DNA from: Prosthecobacter sp.
GTDB lineage: Bacteria > Verrucomicrobiota > Verrucomicrobiia > Verrucomicrobiales > Verrucomicrobiaceae
Direction of reading: 5' to 3'
Length of the DNA: 64,000 nucleotides
Assembly (NCBI RefSeq): GCF_029946185.1
Contig: NZ_JAQSEA010000042.1
Coordinates: 1-64,000 of the forward strand
Part shown: in pieces, positions 27,001 through 35,409 of the stretch
Numbering within the stretch: the first letter of the stretch is position 1
Layout of the letters: every line of letters begins with the position of its first letter
The notes under the pieces: model-generated
Seen by the model: the letters and a program-made list of their open reading frames with translations, nothing else
Told to the model about the DNA's origin: nothing
Database searches by the model: none
Made by a program: the position numbers and the translations under genes

Positions 27001-27231
27001 GGGCATGCCGGAGAGCGCCATTTCGATGGGCCGCGTGACAGCGCGTTCGGATTCCTCGGGGGCGAGGGAGGGGACGGCGACGTTGACCTGCACCTGCGGG
27101 CCGGTGAGATCCGGCACGGCATCAATGGGCAGGACCATGAGAGAAAGCAGGCCTGCAGCGAGCAGGCAGAAGGCCCCCAGCAGCACGAGGGCACGCTGAC
27201 GGACTGAGAAGTCGAGAATGAAATTGAGCAT
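24100..27231 (-). CDS. CusA/CzcA-family heavy-metal efflux RND permease
   Basis: Inner-membrane proton-driven pump of 1043 residues, full length for the family. The N-terminus (FSVRQRALVLLGAFCLLAAGLLSL, then PIDAVPDLTGPQVQVNV) is typical of the heavy-metal RND group. TM4 carries the signature DFGLIIDGAVVMVENIVRR. Two large periplasmic loops and twelve helices are present. Members export Cu(I)/Ag(I) or Zn/Co/Cd/Ni; the metal cannot be read here with certainty. It lies downstream of a TolC-type gene in the same direction. The 796-residue plus-strand ORF across it is an antisense shadow. Confidence 0.93.
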   Translation of the reverse strand: MLNFILDFSVRQRALVLLGAFCLLAAGLLSLMVLPIDAVPDLTGPQVQVNVAVPSLAPEESERAVTRPIEMALSGMPGVLESRSLTKFGLSQVTIQFEDDTDIFRARQLVTERLTAVMRELPPGSALSLAPISTGLGEIFYYTLHWKKGAKEKPADESEGLMRLWETHEYIVKPHLRVVQGVAEINSSGGHQRQVTVEPMLDKLKAANMTFGELADIIRGNVENSGGGVISRDGAQLTVRSVGRVSTAEEIAKLPIKFGAAIAPMRVEDVAHVQWGSGFRGGAATMDGEEVVLGTVMMLMGQNARVVCHRVAPRLEELREKLPPGMDLTIVYERSDLVEATVGTVEKNLVEGAVLVIIVLLVLLGNWRAALIVTLAIPLSFLFAICGMVQGGWSGNLMSLGAVDFGLIIDGAVVMVENIVRRIGLKQHHLGRILTREERSREVLAGSKQMASPMFFGVLIITIVYLPILTLTGVEGKMFRPMAVTVIFALTGALLLALTLMPAMCSFFLGGNVAEKENWIIAGLNRVFQPMLRAVIRLRLLVVLAAVGFFAFCGWRFTTLGAEFVPKLDEGTIAMMAYREVGMNLNESLKEDLAIGKFLREKYPQITRFYSRIGTSEVATDPMPPNETDMYVFYTPVAEWPQGPGLPRTKEELIQAIDVEVNKVFPDQNFEFGQPIETRFNEMMEGSKAELTLRIYGIDFDVLEKLATQIKDILNSTPGGDAELETDGRPSTVILQVKRDVLTKYDIPLAEVNRAVSAGLGGEVVGQVVEGIRKRDIVVRLPEAQRSKEDMIKGLPLRVGDFGMLTLGDAVDIRTEKTVEPIRHNRTQRRAALLVGVKGRDMESFVNEASARIKQEVKLPEGYSFEFGGTFENLQEARARLLIVVPTALALILMLIFFAFGSIRQTLLVATGIPLALTGGIIALELRGMPFSITAAVGFIALSGVAVLNGLVLVNYFNELREEGMSVRDAVLNGVATRLRPVMMTALVAALGFVPMALAHGAGAEVQRPLATVVIGGIISSTLLTLLLLPMLYDWIERQPKKE

Positions 27232-27267
27232 GGCCGCAAAAGCGAAGTGTTCTAAAGACGACGCGGC

Positions 27268-28518
27268 CTAGTTCGCGAGTGAGGTGCCGGTGAGCTGCTC
27301 AAGCTGCAGGCGTGATTCCACGGCTCCGAGCTGCGAGGTGAGCACCGCCTTGACGGAGGCGATGTACTGACGTTGCAGCTCTGTATAAGTTGCCAGTGGC
27401 AGCGCTCCCAGACGATAATGCTCATCGGCTTCTGCAGCCGCCTTGCGGAAACTTTCCAGTGTGTCCGTCGGCCATTTGGCAAGCTCCTCGGTGTGGATGC
27501 GGTAATGAGCGGCCTGAGCGGCGACGTCACGCTCAAGCTGGCGCATCTGCGCGGTGAGCATGACCTCCGCCTGCACCTCCTTGGCTTTCGCAGCATCGAT
27601 GGACCCCTTGTTGCGGTTCCACAACGGCAGCGGAATGGAAACACCGATGCCGATTTGGGTTTCTCGCGTGAACGACGTCTGCCTCTGAATGTAAGGCTGC
27701 ACGGTGATGGAGGGCCAGCGCTCGTTTTTGGCGAGATCCACCTGGTAACCCTGCTGCTCCACATCAATGAAGCGGGCGCGCAATGCGAAATTCTTGCGGC
27801 GTGCCTCTGCCAGCAGAGACTCAAGCGGTGGCGGCGGATTGAGCACGAGATTTTCCATGCGCAGCTCCAACGGGTGCTCGGCTTTTTCACCCAGCAGCTG
27901 GTTCAGTTCAAAACGGGCGGCGGCCAGTTCGTTGCGCGCGAGTGTGGCATCTGCGCCAAGAGTGAGCGCACTGGCTTGAATGATACGGGCCTCCAGACGT
28001 GGAGCGGCACCGGCGGGATCGCGCTGAAGCAGTACGGATGCGAGGGATTGGAAGCGTTTCGCCACCTCTTCGGCTGCCTGTGTCTGTTCCTGAGCGGCAA
28101 GCAGTTTCCATGAGATGGTCCGCACCCGTCCGGCGAGCGCCGCACGAAACTGGGCGACTCCGAGCTGGGCGAGTTCGATGTCTTTTTGCGCGATGGCCTT
28201 GCGCAGTGAAAGGCGTCCGGGCCAGTCGAAGGTTTGCGTGAGCTGGACGGCCCAGGTGGGGCCATCGCCCACGGCACCCGTGGCGAGATCGCGTATATGC
28301 CAGTTGCCGACCCCGACCATCATGTCGGGATTTTTGATCTCACCCGCCTTGGTTTTACCCCCTTGGGCGACATCGATTTGAGCCTCGTAATAGCGCAGCT
28401 CCGGGTGGGTGGCGAGAGCCTTGAGAACGAGAGAGTTGACTGAGACGGGCTCCGTTGCGCCAATGACGGGCAACTGGAGGCAAACTAACAAACAGAGAAA
28501 TAGAGAGGAAAGTTTCAT
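27268..28518 (-). CDS. TolC-family outer-membrane channel of the RND system
   Basis: Outer membrane factor of 416 residues, CusC/CzcC type. A signal peptide (LSSLFLCLLVCLQLPVIGA) precedes two repeats of long coiled-coil helices and short strands. Typical positions are NSLVLKALATHPELRYYEAQ, DWPGRLSLRKAIAQKDIELAQ, ISIPLPLWNRNKGSIDAAKA-like (VSIPLPLWNRNKG) and YRLGALPLATYTELQRQYI. It forms the exit duct for the pump encoded 36 bases downstream. No membrane fusion protein gene stands between or beside them, which is unusual. Confidence 0.9.
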   Translation of the reverse strand: MKLSSLFLCLLVCLQLPVIGATEPVSVNSLVLKALATHPELRYYEAQIDVAQGGKTKAGEIKNPDMMVGVGNWHIRDLATGAVGDGPTWAVQLTQTFDWPGRLSLRKAIAQKDIELAQLGVAQFRAALAGRVRTISWKLLAAQEQTQAAEEVAKRFQSLASVLLQRDPAGAAPRLEARIIQASALTLGADATLARNELAAARFELNQLLGEKAEHPLELRMENLVLNPPPPLESLLAEARRKNFALRARFIDVEQQGYQVDLAKNERWPSITVQPYIQRQTSFTRETQIGIGVSIPLPLWNRNKGSIDAAKAKEVQAEVMLTAQMRQLERDVAAQAAHYRIHTEELAKWPTDTLESFRKAAAEADEHYRLGALPLATYTELQRQYIASVKAVLTSQLGAVESRLQLEQLTGTSLAN

Positions 28519-28619
28519 GTGCGTAAAAAAGAGAATGGGTGGTGAATCAAGAGCAATGCGGAAACATCCGCAGCCCGCAGTGTCCGCATCTGCGGACCTG
28601 CATATTCAATCCATCGCTC

Positions 28620-29117
28620 TCAACAACGCATGACGGTCCTGCCAGACTTCAGCGCAAGACCTCGCGACCACGAACTCCTCTGCATACGCCCGACCAGAGC
28701 GGCAGTCACGGACGGCTTGCTGAGTGTGCAGTCCATGACCAGCAAAGGTGCCGCCGTATTGGCGAGGTCTTGGATGGCCGACTGCTGCTGGGTGCGTGAA
28801 TCATCGACCTGTTGGAATGCCAGAACATGGTCCGAAGCTGAGGATTCAGGCGCTACTGCAAAAGCGATCAGCACACTGCAAAGGGCGTCATGCTCATGGT
28901 GGCTGAGCTCGGCGGTGGATTTGCCCGCATGGGAAAGAACCACGGTCACTGCCCCCTCATTGGAAACCCCCACTTTGACCGCATGGTCACCATCAGCCAA
29001 TGCCGCCGCCATGCAGATGGCCGGCGCGATCCCGTGGGAGGAAAGCAGCCAGCCAAACAGCAGCAGCAGATGTACCAGCCTGCTTGAAGGCGTGGAGTGA
29101 TGGCGATGTGCGAACAT
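28620..29117 (-). CDS. Small exported His-containing protein, unknown function
   Basis: A protein of about 165 residues, start at the Met at 29117 (MFAHRHHSTPSSRLVHLLLLFGWLL), giving a signal peptide ending near CMAAA. The mature part has an ELSHHEHDALCSVLIAF motif with clustered His and Cys that could bind metal, and a C-terminal helix (QVDDSRTQQQSAIQDLANTAAPLLV). It is the first gene of the leftward RND operon, about 100 bases upstream of the TolC-like gene. Similar small genes are known ahead of verrucomicrobial metal-efflux operons, from memory only. A metal-binding or signalling role is inference. Confidence 0.6.
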   Translation of the reverse strand: MFAHRHHSTPSSRLVHLLLLFGWLLSSHGIAPAICMAAALADGDHAVKVGVSNEGAVTVVLSHAGKSTAELSHHEHDALCSVLIAFAVAPESSASDHVLAFQQVDDSRTQQQSAIQDLANTAAPLLVMDCTLSKPSVTAALVGRMQRSSWSRGLALKSGRTVMRC

Positions 29118-29305
29118 GTCGGATCTTAATTGTACAAGGTAACATACCCTGAGAGGACAATCTAGCATGAAAAAGTGCGCCTAACTCAGCCCTCTCCTGA
29201 CTCGGGATTGTCCGAGTCCTCTAGATTTTTCTGCTTATGCAAAGGAACGAACGGCTGGTAGTCCGGACATTCTCCTGGGCCTGCGACGTGGCGATCCCGG
29301 CCTCT

Positions 29306-29755
29306 CTAGCCCAAACGCTCAAGTTTGCTTCTTAGCTTGCGCATCAGGACCGCATTTCCTTCCAGCTCTTCCATCAACAGGGTCAGTACATCCAGAGTCC
29401 GACGGCTGATGTGATGCTCCATGCCTTCCACATCTTCGTGGACTGTCTTCGGATCGAGCCCGAAACCTGCCAGCAGACGCGTCAGAACCTCATGCCGCCG
29501 AGCGATCTCCACGCCAACCTTGCGGCCCTCATCGGTCAAGACCACCCCGCGATACCGCTCGTACACCACAAAGCCTTCCGCATCGAGCTTCTGGATCATG
29601 TTCGTGACGCTAGCCTGGGAAATGCCCAAGTTTTTGGCGATGTCCACCACGCGTGCATACCCCTTACCTTCGATCAGATTGTGAATCTGTTCCAAATAAT
29701 CTTCGATGGCCGGTGAGTGGACATGCGCGGTGGTTTCTTTGCGCTTGGCAGGCAT
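29306..29755 (-). CDS. mntR: Manganese-responsive regulator MntR (DtxR family)
   Basis: A DtxR-family metal-dependent repressor, about 149 residues from the Met at 29755. It looks very close to Bacillus MntR: winged helix (YARVVDIAKNLGISQASVTNMIQKLDAEGFVVYERYRGVVLTDEG) then a dimer domain. The manganese ligands of MntR have counterparts: Asp and Glu in AIEDYLEQI, His in ARRHEVL, and Glu, Glu and His in HEDVEGMEHH. There is no third SH3-like domain. It is divergent from the manganese transporter operon; the gap between them holds two palindromic operators, so it probably represses that operon when Mn is high. Confidence 0.93.
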   Translation of the reverse strand: MPAKRKETTAHVHSPAIEDYLEQIHNLIEGKGYARVVDIAKNLGISQASVTNMIQKLDAEGFVVYERYRGVVLTDEGRKVGVEIARRHEVLTRLLAGFGLDPKTVHEDVEGMEHHISRRTLDVLTLLMEELEGNAVLMRKLRSKLERLG

Positions 29756-29813
29756 TTCTGACAAGTAGCCGGGGCGTCCGTGGAGGCAAAGTGAATCATT
29801 TCACGGAGAAATG

Positions 29814-29827
29814 TTAGCCCAGCCTAA
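29814..29827. promoter_or_regulatory. Candidate MntR/DtxR-type operator 1
   Basis: TTAGCCCAGCCTAA, an inverted repeat TTAG-N6-CTAA. The right half AGCCTAA equals the DtxR consensus core (TTAGGTTAGCCTAA). It lies in the intergenic region between mntR (starts at 29755, leftward) and the transport operon (starts at 29883), so it could control one or both. Confidence 0.65.
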
Positions 29828-29861
29828 TTTTAACACTTGTGCCTTTGCCAGCCTCATGTTC

Positions 29862-29875
29862 TTAGTCCGGTCTAA
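29862..29875. promoter_or_regulatory. Candidate MntR/DtxR-type operator 2
   Basis: TTAGTCCGGTCTAA, the same TTAG-N6-CTAA palindrome with identical half-sites. Its centre is 48 bases from operator 1 and it ends 7 bases before the ATG at 29883, so a bound repressor would cover the start region of the first transport gene. Confidence 0.65.
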
Positions 29876-29882
29876 TTTTCTC

Positions 29883-30671
29883 ATGCGCGCCAATCTATCC
29901 CAATTCTTTGCTCTAGCCCTTGCCTGCAACATCTCATCTGGAGCAGATGCGGTGCGCCCGATGAGAACCGACCGGCCGGACGTCACCGAGTCCGCCTATT
30001 CCGTCGCCCCAGGCTTCTTCCAGGTCGAAATGAGCTTCTTCGACTACGAGCGTGATCGCGCAGGCCCTGACCGGCTGGATTCCTGGATCTATGGCCAGAT
30101 CAATTTCAAATACGGCCTCACCACCAACAACGACCTCCAGATCGTCTTTGATACCCACGCAGTCTCCCGTGCCCTCAGCGCCGACGATGAGCGCGAGATC
30201 ACCTCCGGCTTTGGAGATGTCACCCTCCGGCTCAAACATAACCTCTGGGGCAACGACAGCGGACGCACCGCCCTGTCGGTGATGCCTTTCATCACCATCC
30301 CCACTGGCAGCGCATTCAGCGCAGATGCCTGGGCCGGTGGTGTGACCATGCCCTTTGCCATGACGCTGACCGACCGCCTCAGCCTCGGTGCCATGGGCCA
30401 GGTGGACCTCGTGCCCGATGGGGAGACCCATGGCTACGACCTCGAATTTCTCGCGACCGTTTGCCTTGGCGTCACCCTCACTGAACGATGGGGCACTTAT
30501 AGCGAACTCATCATCAGCGCAGGCGAGGACACCGATGCACGGCTCCGCTCAGCCACCGGTGTCACCTTTGCCATCACGGACGATTTCGTACTCGATGCCG
30601 GTGTCCGCATCGGCCTAAATCGTGCTGCGCCAGATCTTGGTGTATTTAGCGGTGTCAGCTTTCGTTTTTAA
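29883..30671 (+). CDS. Outer-membrane beta-barrel protein heading the Mn operon
   Basis: A 262-residue exported protein, start at the ATG at 29883 (MRANLSQFFALALACN signal peptide). The mature part opens with MRTDRPDVTESAYSVAPGFFQVEMSFFDYERD, and alternating amphipathic strands run to a C-terminal FSGVSFRF ending in Phe, the outer-membrane assembly signal. This matches the transporter family of PF13557 (phenol MetA-like). As first gene before a manganese ABC importer, 6 bases apart, with two candidate MntR operators upstream, it is likely a manganese-related outer-membrane channel. That function is inference; Mn-regulated channels such as MnoP are known in rhizobia. Confidence 0.75.
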   Translation: MRANLSQFFALALACNISSGADAVRPMRTDRPDVTESAYSVAPGFFQVEMSFFDYERDRAGPDRLDSWIYGQINFKYGLTTNNDLQIVFDTHAVSRALSADDEREITSGFGDVTLRLKHNLWGNDSGRTALSVMPFITIPTGSAFSADAWAGGVTMPFAMTLTDRLSLGAMGQVDLVPDGETHGYDLEFLATVCLGVTLTERWGTYSELIISAGEDTDARLRSATGVTFAITDDFVLDAGVRIGLNRAAPDLGVFSGVSFRF

Positions 30672-30677
30672 TCCATC

Positions 30678-31577
30678 ATGATCAGACCACACTTCCTCGC
30701 CCTCTTCTGCCTCGCATTAATTGCCTGCAAACCGCCTTCATCCGGCCCCAAAACCGGGCCGAAGCGGATTCTGACCACCTTCACCATCATCCAGGACATC
30801 GCCCAGAATGTTGCGGGCACGGCGGCCATTGTGGAGTCCATCACCAAGCCAGGAGCGGAGATTCACGACTACGATCCAACGCCGCTGGATCTGGTGAAAG
30901 CTCAGGATGCCGATCTCGTGCTTTGGAATGGCCTGGGTCTGGAGCGCTGGTTTGAAAAATTCTTGCAGCAGGTGAGGGACGTGCCAAACGTGGTGCTCAC
31001 TGAGGGCATCGAACCGATGGGCATCGGTGAGGGGCCTTACACTGGCAAACCGAACCCACATTCCTGGATGTCGCCCGCGAACGCCATCATCTACGTCGAA
31101 AACATCCGCAGAGCGCTGGTGAAGCTCGACCCCGCCAACGAGGCCACCTACACGAAGAACGCCGCCGCCTACACCGCCGAACTCCGCGCCGTGGACGAAC
31201 CCGTGCGCAAAGCGCTGGAGGCCATTCCGAGCGATCAACGCTGGCTGGTGAGCTGCGAGGGCGCATTCTCCTATCTGACGCGCAACTACACCATGAAGGA
31301 ACTTTATCTCTGGCCCATCAACGCCGATCAGGAAGGCACGCCGCAGCAGGTGCAAAAGGTCGTGGACACGGTTCGAGCCAACAAAATACCAGTCGTCTTT
31401 TCGGAAAGCACCATCAGCGACAAAGCCATGCTGCAAGTAGCGAAGGAAACCGGCGCACGTTACGGTGGAGTGTTGTATGTTGACTCACTCACCAGTGACG
31501 ACGGCCCTGCGCCGACTTATTTAAAACTTTTGCAATACAACGCCGACACCATCTTGAAAGCGTTTGCCCATCCCTGA
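30678..31577 (+). CDS. Manganese/zinc ABC transporter substrate-binding lipoprotein
   Basis: Cluster A-I (TroA/MntC/ZnuA) solute-binding protein of 299 residues, tethered to the inner membrane by a lipobox Cys (CLALIAC). Metal ligands are visible: His in [11 protein letters not shown], His in PNPHSWMSP, Glu in SCEGAFSYL and Asp in [11 protein letters not shown], the H-H-E-D set of manganese-type binding proteins. There is no His-rich loop of the kind common in Zn-specific members. It is the second gene of the MntR-linked operon; the ATPase gene begins 2 bases after its stop. Confidence 0.92.
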   Translation: MIRPHFLALFCLALIACKPPSSGPKTGPKRILTTFTIIQDIAQNVAGTAAIVESITKPGAEIHDYDPTPLDLVKAQDADLVLWNGLGLERWFEKFLQQVRDVPNVVLTEGIEPMGIGEGPYTGKPNPHSWMSPANAIIYVENIRRALVKLDPANEATYTKNAAAYTAELRAVDEPVRKALEAIPSDQRWLVSCEGAFSYLTRNYTMKELYLWPINADQEGTPQQVQKVVDTVRANKIPVVFSESTISDKAMLQVAKETGARYGGVLYVDSLTSDDGPAPTYLKLLQYNADTILKAFAHP

Positions 31578-31579
31578 CA

Positions 31580-32488
31580 ATGCCGGACACCACCCCGCCG
31601 CCCTCCATTGAAGTCACTGATGTCACCGTGGCTTACACCAACGGTCACATTGCGCTGCGCGATGCCACCTTCACGCTCGGAGCGGGCACCATCTGCGCGC
31701 TTGTGGGCGTCAATGGCAGCGGCAAGAGCACGCTGTTCAAGGCCATCATGGGCTTTCTCCGCCCGGCGAAAGGCCATGTGCGAATCGCGGGTGCCACGGT
31801 GGAAGCATCGAGAAAGCGTAAACTCGTGGCCTATGTGCCGCAGAGCGAGGAAGTGGACTGGACCTTTCCCGTCAGCGTCTGGGACGTGGTGATGATGGGC
31901 CGCTACGGCCACATGAACTTCATGCGCATCCCTGGTGCCGATGACAAGCGCATCGTGCAGGAATGCCTGGAACGCGTAGGCATGGGCGACTTCAAAGACC
32001 GCCAGATTGGCGAACTCTCCGGCGGGCAGAAGAAGCGCGTCTTTCTCGCCCGAGCCCTGGCACAGCGCGGTCGCATCATGCTGCTCGACGAACCTTTCAC
32101 CGGCGTGGACGTGCAAACCGAGTCCGCCATCATCGAACTGCTGCGCGCCCTGCGCGGGGAAGGCCACATCATCCTCGTTTCCACGCATAACCTCGGCAGC
32201 GTGCCGGAGTTTTGCGACCAAGTCGTGCTCGTGAACCGCACCGTGCTCGCCTTTGGCCCCACGGATCAAGTTTTCACTGAAGACAATCTCTCCCGCGCCT
32301 TCGGCGGTGTCCTGCGGCAGTTCCACTTCGAAAGTTCCACCATTCAGGAAAACGATGGCCGCACGGTGAAACTGCTGACCGATGACGAGCGCCCGCTCGT
32401 CTTTGGCAGGGGCGGCCACCTGGAATACACCAACCGTCAGGGGCGCGAAGATCTCGTCAACGAGCGGGCCAAGGAGGCGGGAGAATGA
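31580..32488 (+). CDS. Metal ABC transporter ATP-binding protein
   Basis: ATPase of the Mn/Zn importer, 302 residues. It shows Walker [10 protein letters not shown], a Q-loop region ([25 protein letters not shown]), signature [15 protein letters not shown], Walker [13 protein letters not shown] and the switch His in VSTHN. The [15 protein letters not shown] block is typical of the manganese branch. A C-terminal extension of about 50 residues ([20 protein letters not shown]...) is longer than usual. Its stop overlaps the first permease gene by 4 bases. Confidence 0.95.
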   Translation: MPDTTPPPSIEVTDVTVAYTNGHIALRDATFTLGAGTICALVGVNGSGKSTLFKAIMGFLRPAKGHVRIAGATVEASRKRKLVAYVPQSEEVDWTFPVSVWDVVMMGRYGHMNFMRIPGADDKRIVQECLERVGMGDFKDRQIGELSGGQKKRVFLARALAQRGRIMLLDEPFTGVDVQTESAIIELLRALRGEGHIILVSTHNLGSVPEFCDQVVLVNRTVLAFGPTDQVFTEDNLSRAFGGVLRQFHFESSTIQENDGRTVKLLTDDERPLVFGRGGHLEYTNRQGREDLVNERAKEAGE

Positions 32489-33336
32489 ACGATCTCTTCA
32501 CGCCCTTCCACTACGACTACATGGTGAAGGCCATCATGGTGAGCGGCCTCATCGGCGGCGTGTGTGCGTTTTTGTCCTGCTTCATCACCCTGAAAGGCTG
32601 GTCGCTGATGGGCGATGCACTGTCTCATGCTGTCGTCCCTGGCGTTTCACTGGCCTGGCTGCTGGGGCTGCCATTCTCCGTCGGGGCCTTCGTCGCAGGC
32701 ATTTTGGCCGCATTGAGCATGGGCTGGGTGAAGAATCACTCGCGCCTGCGCGAGGACGCGGTCATCGGCGTGGTCTTCACCAGCTTCTTCGCGCTTGGTC
32801 TGCTGCTGCTTTCGCTCTATCCGAGCAATCTTAATCTACGCACGATCATCTTTGGCAACATCCTCGCCATCTCCGATCCCGATATCCTCCAGGTGCTGAT
32901 CATCTCCGCACTTTCCATTCTGGTGCTGGGTGTGAAGTGGCGCGACCTGCTGCTCTACTGCTTTGATGAAAACCACGCACGCAGCATCGGCCTGAACACT
33001 CGCTTCCTGCACTTCCTGCTGCTCGCGCTGCTTTCCGCCACAGCAGTCGCAGCTTTGCAAACCGTGGGCGCCTGCCTTGTCGTGGCCATGCTTGTCACAC
33101 CGGGCGCCACGGCCTATCTGCTGACGGATCGATTTGGCAAAATGCTCGTCATCGCCACCATCACCGGCACGACTTGCGGCGTGGTGGGTGCCTATGCCAG
33201 CTACTTTTTCAACGGCTCCACCGGCGGCTGCATCGTGGTGTTGCAGACACTCGTTTTTCTCGTCGTACTCGTGCTCGCACCGAAGCACGGGGTCCTCGCC
33301 GCACGCACCCAGCGCCGTGCCGCCGCTGCCTCATGA
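32485..33336 (+). CDS. Metal ABC transporter permease 1
   Basis: ABC-3 family integral membrane protein of 283 residues with about eight helices. It shows the family block [42 protein letters not shown] and, further on, [55 protein letters not shown]. It starts within the ATPase gene (4-base overlap) and overlaps the second permease by ATGA. Confidence 0.95.
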   Translation: MNDLFTPFHYDYMVKAIMVSGLIGGVCAFLSCFITLKGWSLMGDALSHAVVPGVSLAWLLGLPFSVGAFVAGILAALSMGWVKNHSRLREDAVIGVVFTSFFALGLLLLSLYPSNLNLRTIIFGNILAISDPDILQVLIISALSILVLGVKWRDLLLYCFDENHARSIGLNTRFLHFLLLALLSATAVAALQTVGACLVVAMLVTPGATAYLLTDRFGKMLVIATITGTTCGVVGAYASYFFNGSTGGCIVVLQTLVFLVVLVLAPKHGVLAARTQRRAAAAS

Positions 33337-34199
33337 ACTTCCTCGCCCCCTTTCAATACGGCTTCATGCAGGAGGCGCTGCTCGTCGGTGCACTCGTGGG
33401 AGCTACGTGTGCGGTACTGTCCTGCTACCTCGTGCTGAAAGGCTGGTCGCTGATGGGAGATGCGATCTCGCATGCCGTGCTTCCTGGCGTGGTCGGAGCC
33501 TACATGCTCGGCCTGCCACTGGCCGTGGGCGCGTTCGCCACAGGTTTGTTCTGCGCTGCAGCCACGGGCTGGATTAAATCCAACACCCGCATCAAGGAAG
33601 ACACCGTCATGGGCATCGTCTTCACCGGTCTGTTCGCCTTTGGACTCGTGCTCTTTACCAAAGTCGAGACCGAGGCACATCTGAACCACATCCTGTTCGG
33701 CAACATCCTCGGCATCGAGCGCGCGGACATGATCCAGACCATCGTGGCTTCCGTGCTGACGCTGGCCATCATCCTGATTTTGCGCAAAGACCTGCTGCTC
33801 TTCTGCTTCGATGCGGCGCACGCCCGCGCCATCGGCCTGAACACCACGCTGCTCCACTATCTGCTGCTGGCCCTGCTCGCCGCCACCATCGTCGCCTCGC
33901 TTCAAGCCGTCGGCATCATCCTCGTCGTCGCCATGCTCGTCACCCCCGGCTGCACCGCACGACTTTTGACAGACCGCTTCGATCACATGCTCATGATCGC
34001 CGCTGGCTCCTCCGTGTTGGCCAGTTGCCTCGGCGTCTATGTCAGCTTCTTCATCAACGGCGCCACCGGTGCCTGCATCGTGCTCGTGCAGTCCACATTA
34101 TTTGTGTTGGCCTTTGTCTTTGGCCCCAAGCACGGCCTGCTCGCCCGCGCAGCTTTGAATAAGGGCGCTGACAGCAGTCCGCCTTCGACGGTGGTTTGA
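33333..34199 (+). CDS. Metal ABC transporter permease 2
   Basis: Second ABC-3 permease, 288 residues, start set at 33333 by the ATGA overlap with permease 1; the frame continues further upstream only as antiphase noise. It repeats the family pattern ([67 protein letters not shown]). Its similarity to permease 1 points to a tandem duplication and a heterodimeric channel, as in many manganese transporters. It is the last gene of the operon. Confidence 0.95.
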   Translation: MNFLAPFQYGFMQEALLVGALVGATCAVLSCYLVLKGWSLMGDAISHAVLPGVVGAYMLGLPLAVGAFATGLFCAAATGWIKSNTRIKEDTVMGIVFTGLFAFGLVLFTKVETEAHLNHILFGNILGIERADMIQTIVASVLTLAIILILRKDLLLFCFDAAHARAIGLNTTLLHYLLLALLAATIVASLQAVGIILVVAMLVTPGCTARLLTDRFDHMLMIAAGSSVLASCLGVYVSFFINGATGACIVLVQSTLFVLAFVFGPKHGLLARAALNKGADSSPPSTVV

Positions 34200-34207
34200 C
34201 TTGTCTC

Positions 34208-34388
34208 TTCACTCCTGATGTGCAACTCGACATCGGTTTAAACTGGCGCTTCAATAATCAGCAAGCGCTTAATCCCTTTGTGGGCGCCTTTTCGTTTGAT
34301 CGGCGACATCATCCACGGCAGCACCCTCGACGCCCTTCGCCAAAAGGCCACCGTCCCGCTCTTCATCGTGCCCCCCGAAGCGAGTTAA
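34208..34388 (+). pseudogene. Remnants of an outer-membrane gene and a universal-stress-type gene
   Basis: Two gene ends are visible without any gene bodies. In one frame 34208-34298 reads FTPDVQLDIGLNWRFNN then LNPFVGAFSF, which resembles the closing strands of the PF13557-type protein at 29883-30671 (DDFVLDAGVRIGLNRAAPDL...SGVSFRF). In the next frame 34299-34388 reads IGDIIHGSTLDALRQKATVPLFIVPPEAS and a stop, like the last 30 residues of a universal stress protein. Both look like 3' scars of deleted genes. Neither has a start or a full domain. Confidence 0.5.
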
Positions 34389-34457
34389 GCCAAGTAATTG
34401 AGAGTTTCTACGAAAATACCTTCCATCGAATCCAAACTTCGGTTAAACCGAATTCAA

Positions 34458-35354
34458 ATGGAAGAATGGTATTATAAGCGGTCAGACTCGGAGATTGGTC
34501 CCATCAGCGACGCAGAACTTCGTGCCCTGCTGGAGCAGGAGAAGAATGCTGCAGAAATACAAATCCGGCGGAATGCCTCTGAGGAGTGGGTTTCTGCTGC
34601 AGCACGGCCAGTCACTCAGGGTCCGCCGTCTGCTCCACCGCCGCTGCCTCCGACCATTCCCAAACAGTCACGTCCACTGGCTTCTGACAGAATCATCGCA
34701 GGTCCCACCGGCTGGCTGTGGTTTTCGGCAATGCTGCTGGTGATTGACCTGGTGGTTCTCGGCTTCATGCGGTTTGTATTCGCCATCTACGCCCTGTTCC
34801 TGCTCGCCGGCATCACCGGGCTGCCCGACTGGTTCAATCAATGCGTCAATGCCTTCGACAGCCGGATAGGCTGGCCAGTAGCAGCCATGTTTGTGCTGCT
34901 CATCCTGTGGCAGGGCTGCGCATTCGGCTCGCTCCTCAGGCTTTACAGTACGAATCTGATTCAGCATGGGCGCGGGTCAGGGTTCTGGTGGATCACGCCC
35001 GTGGCGAACCTGTTCATGCCTTTTCAATGTCTTCGCGAAATGCGCTGGGCGTCACAAAAAAAGCGCTCCGCCCCAGAGTCTGACATTTCGGCTGGGGTCG
35101 TGGCGTGGCTGATCCAAGCCATGATCATTTTTAACGTTTTAATCGCTATCGCCGACAAACTCGTGGAGCTCGCCAATACGGCAACGCCCGGAGGCGAGGA
35201 AGCCACAACATCGACACTCTCCACCACGCTCAACCTCGCCAGCAATTTAGGCGGCCTCACCCAGGCCTGCCTTATAACGGTGTTCGTTGTTCGCAATCTC
35301 ATTCATCAAATCCGCCTCTTTCGCGGGTGGAACACTCCGGAAGCAGTGCTCTGA
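34458..35354 (+). CDS. GYF_2/DUF4328-type membrane protein
   Basis: A 298-residue protein, start at 34458. An N-terminal GYF_2 domain (EEWYYKRSDSEIGPISDAELRALLEQEK...EEWVSAA) is followed by a Pro-rich linker, then a membrane domain of four to six helices with GSLLRLYSTNLIQHGRGSGFWWITPVANLFMPFQCLREM, the DUF4328 signature. GYF_2 domains are thought to mediate peptide binding. The gene lies 55 bases before the large transglutaminase gene, so the two may be co-transcribed. Confidence 0.8.
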   Translation: MEEWYYKRSDSEIGPISDAELRALLEQEKNAAEIQIRRNASEEWVSAAARPVTQGPPSAPPPLPPTIPKQSRPLASDRIIAGPTGWLWFSAMLLVIDLVVLGFMRFVFAIYALFLLAGITGLPDWFNQCVNAFDSRIGWPVAAMFVLLILWQGCAFGSLLRLYSTNLIQHGRGSGFWWITPVANLFMPFQCLREMRWASQKKRSAPESDISAGVVAWLIQAMIIFNVLIAIADKLVELANTATPGGEEATTSTLSTTLNLASNLGGLTQACLITVFVVRNLIHQIRLFRGWNTPEAVL

Positions 35355-35409
35355 AGCCGCCGTCTTTCCATCCGGCCCAAAGCACATTCACCGGCAATCA
35401 CTGCACCTT

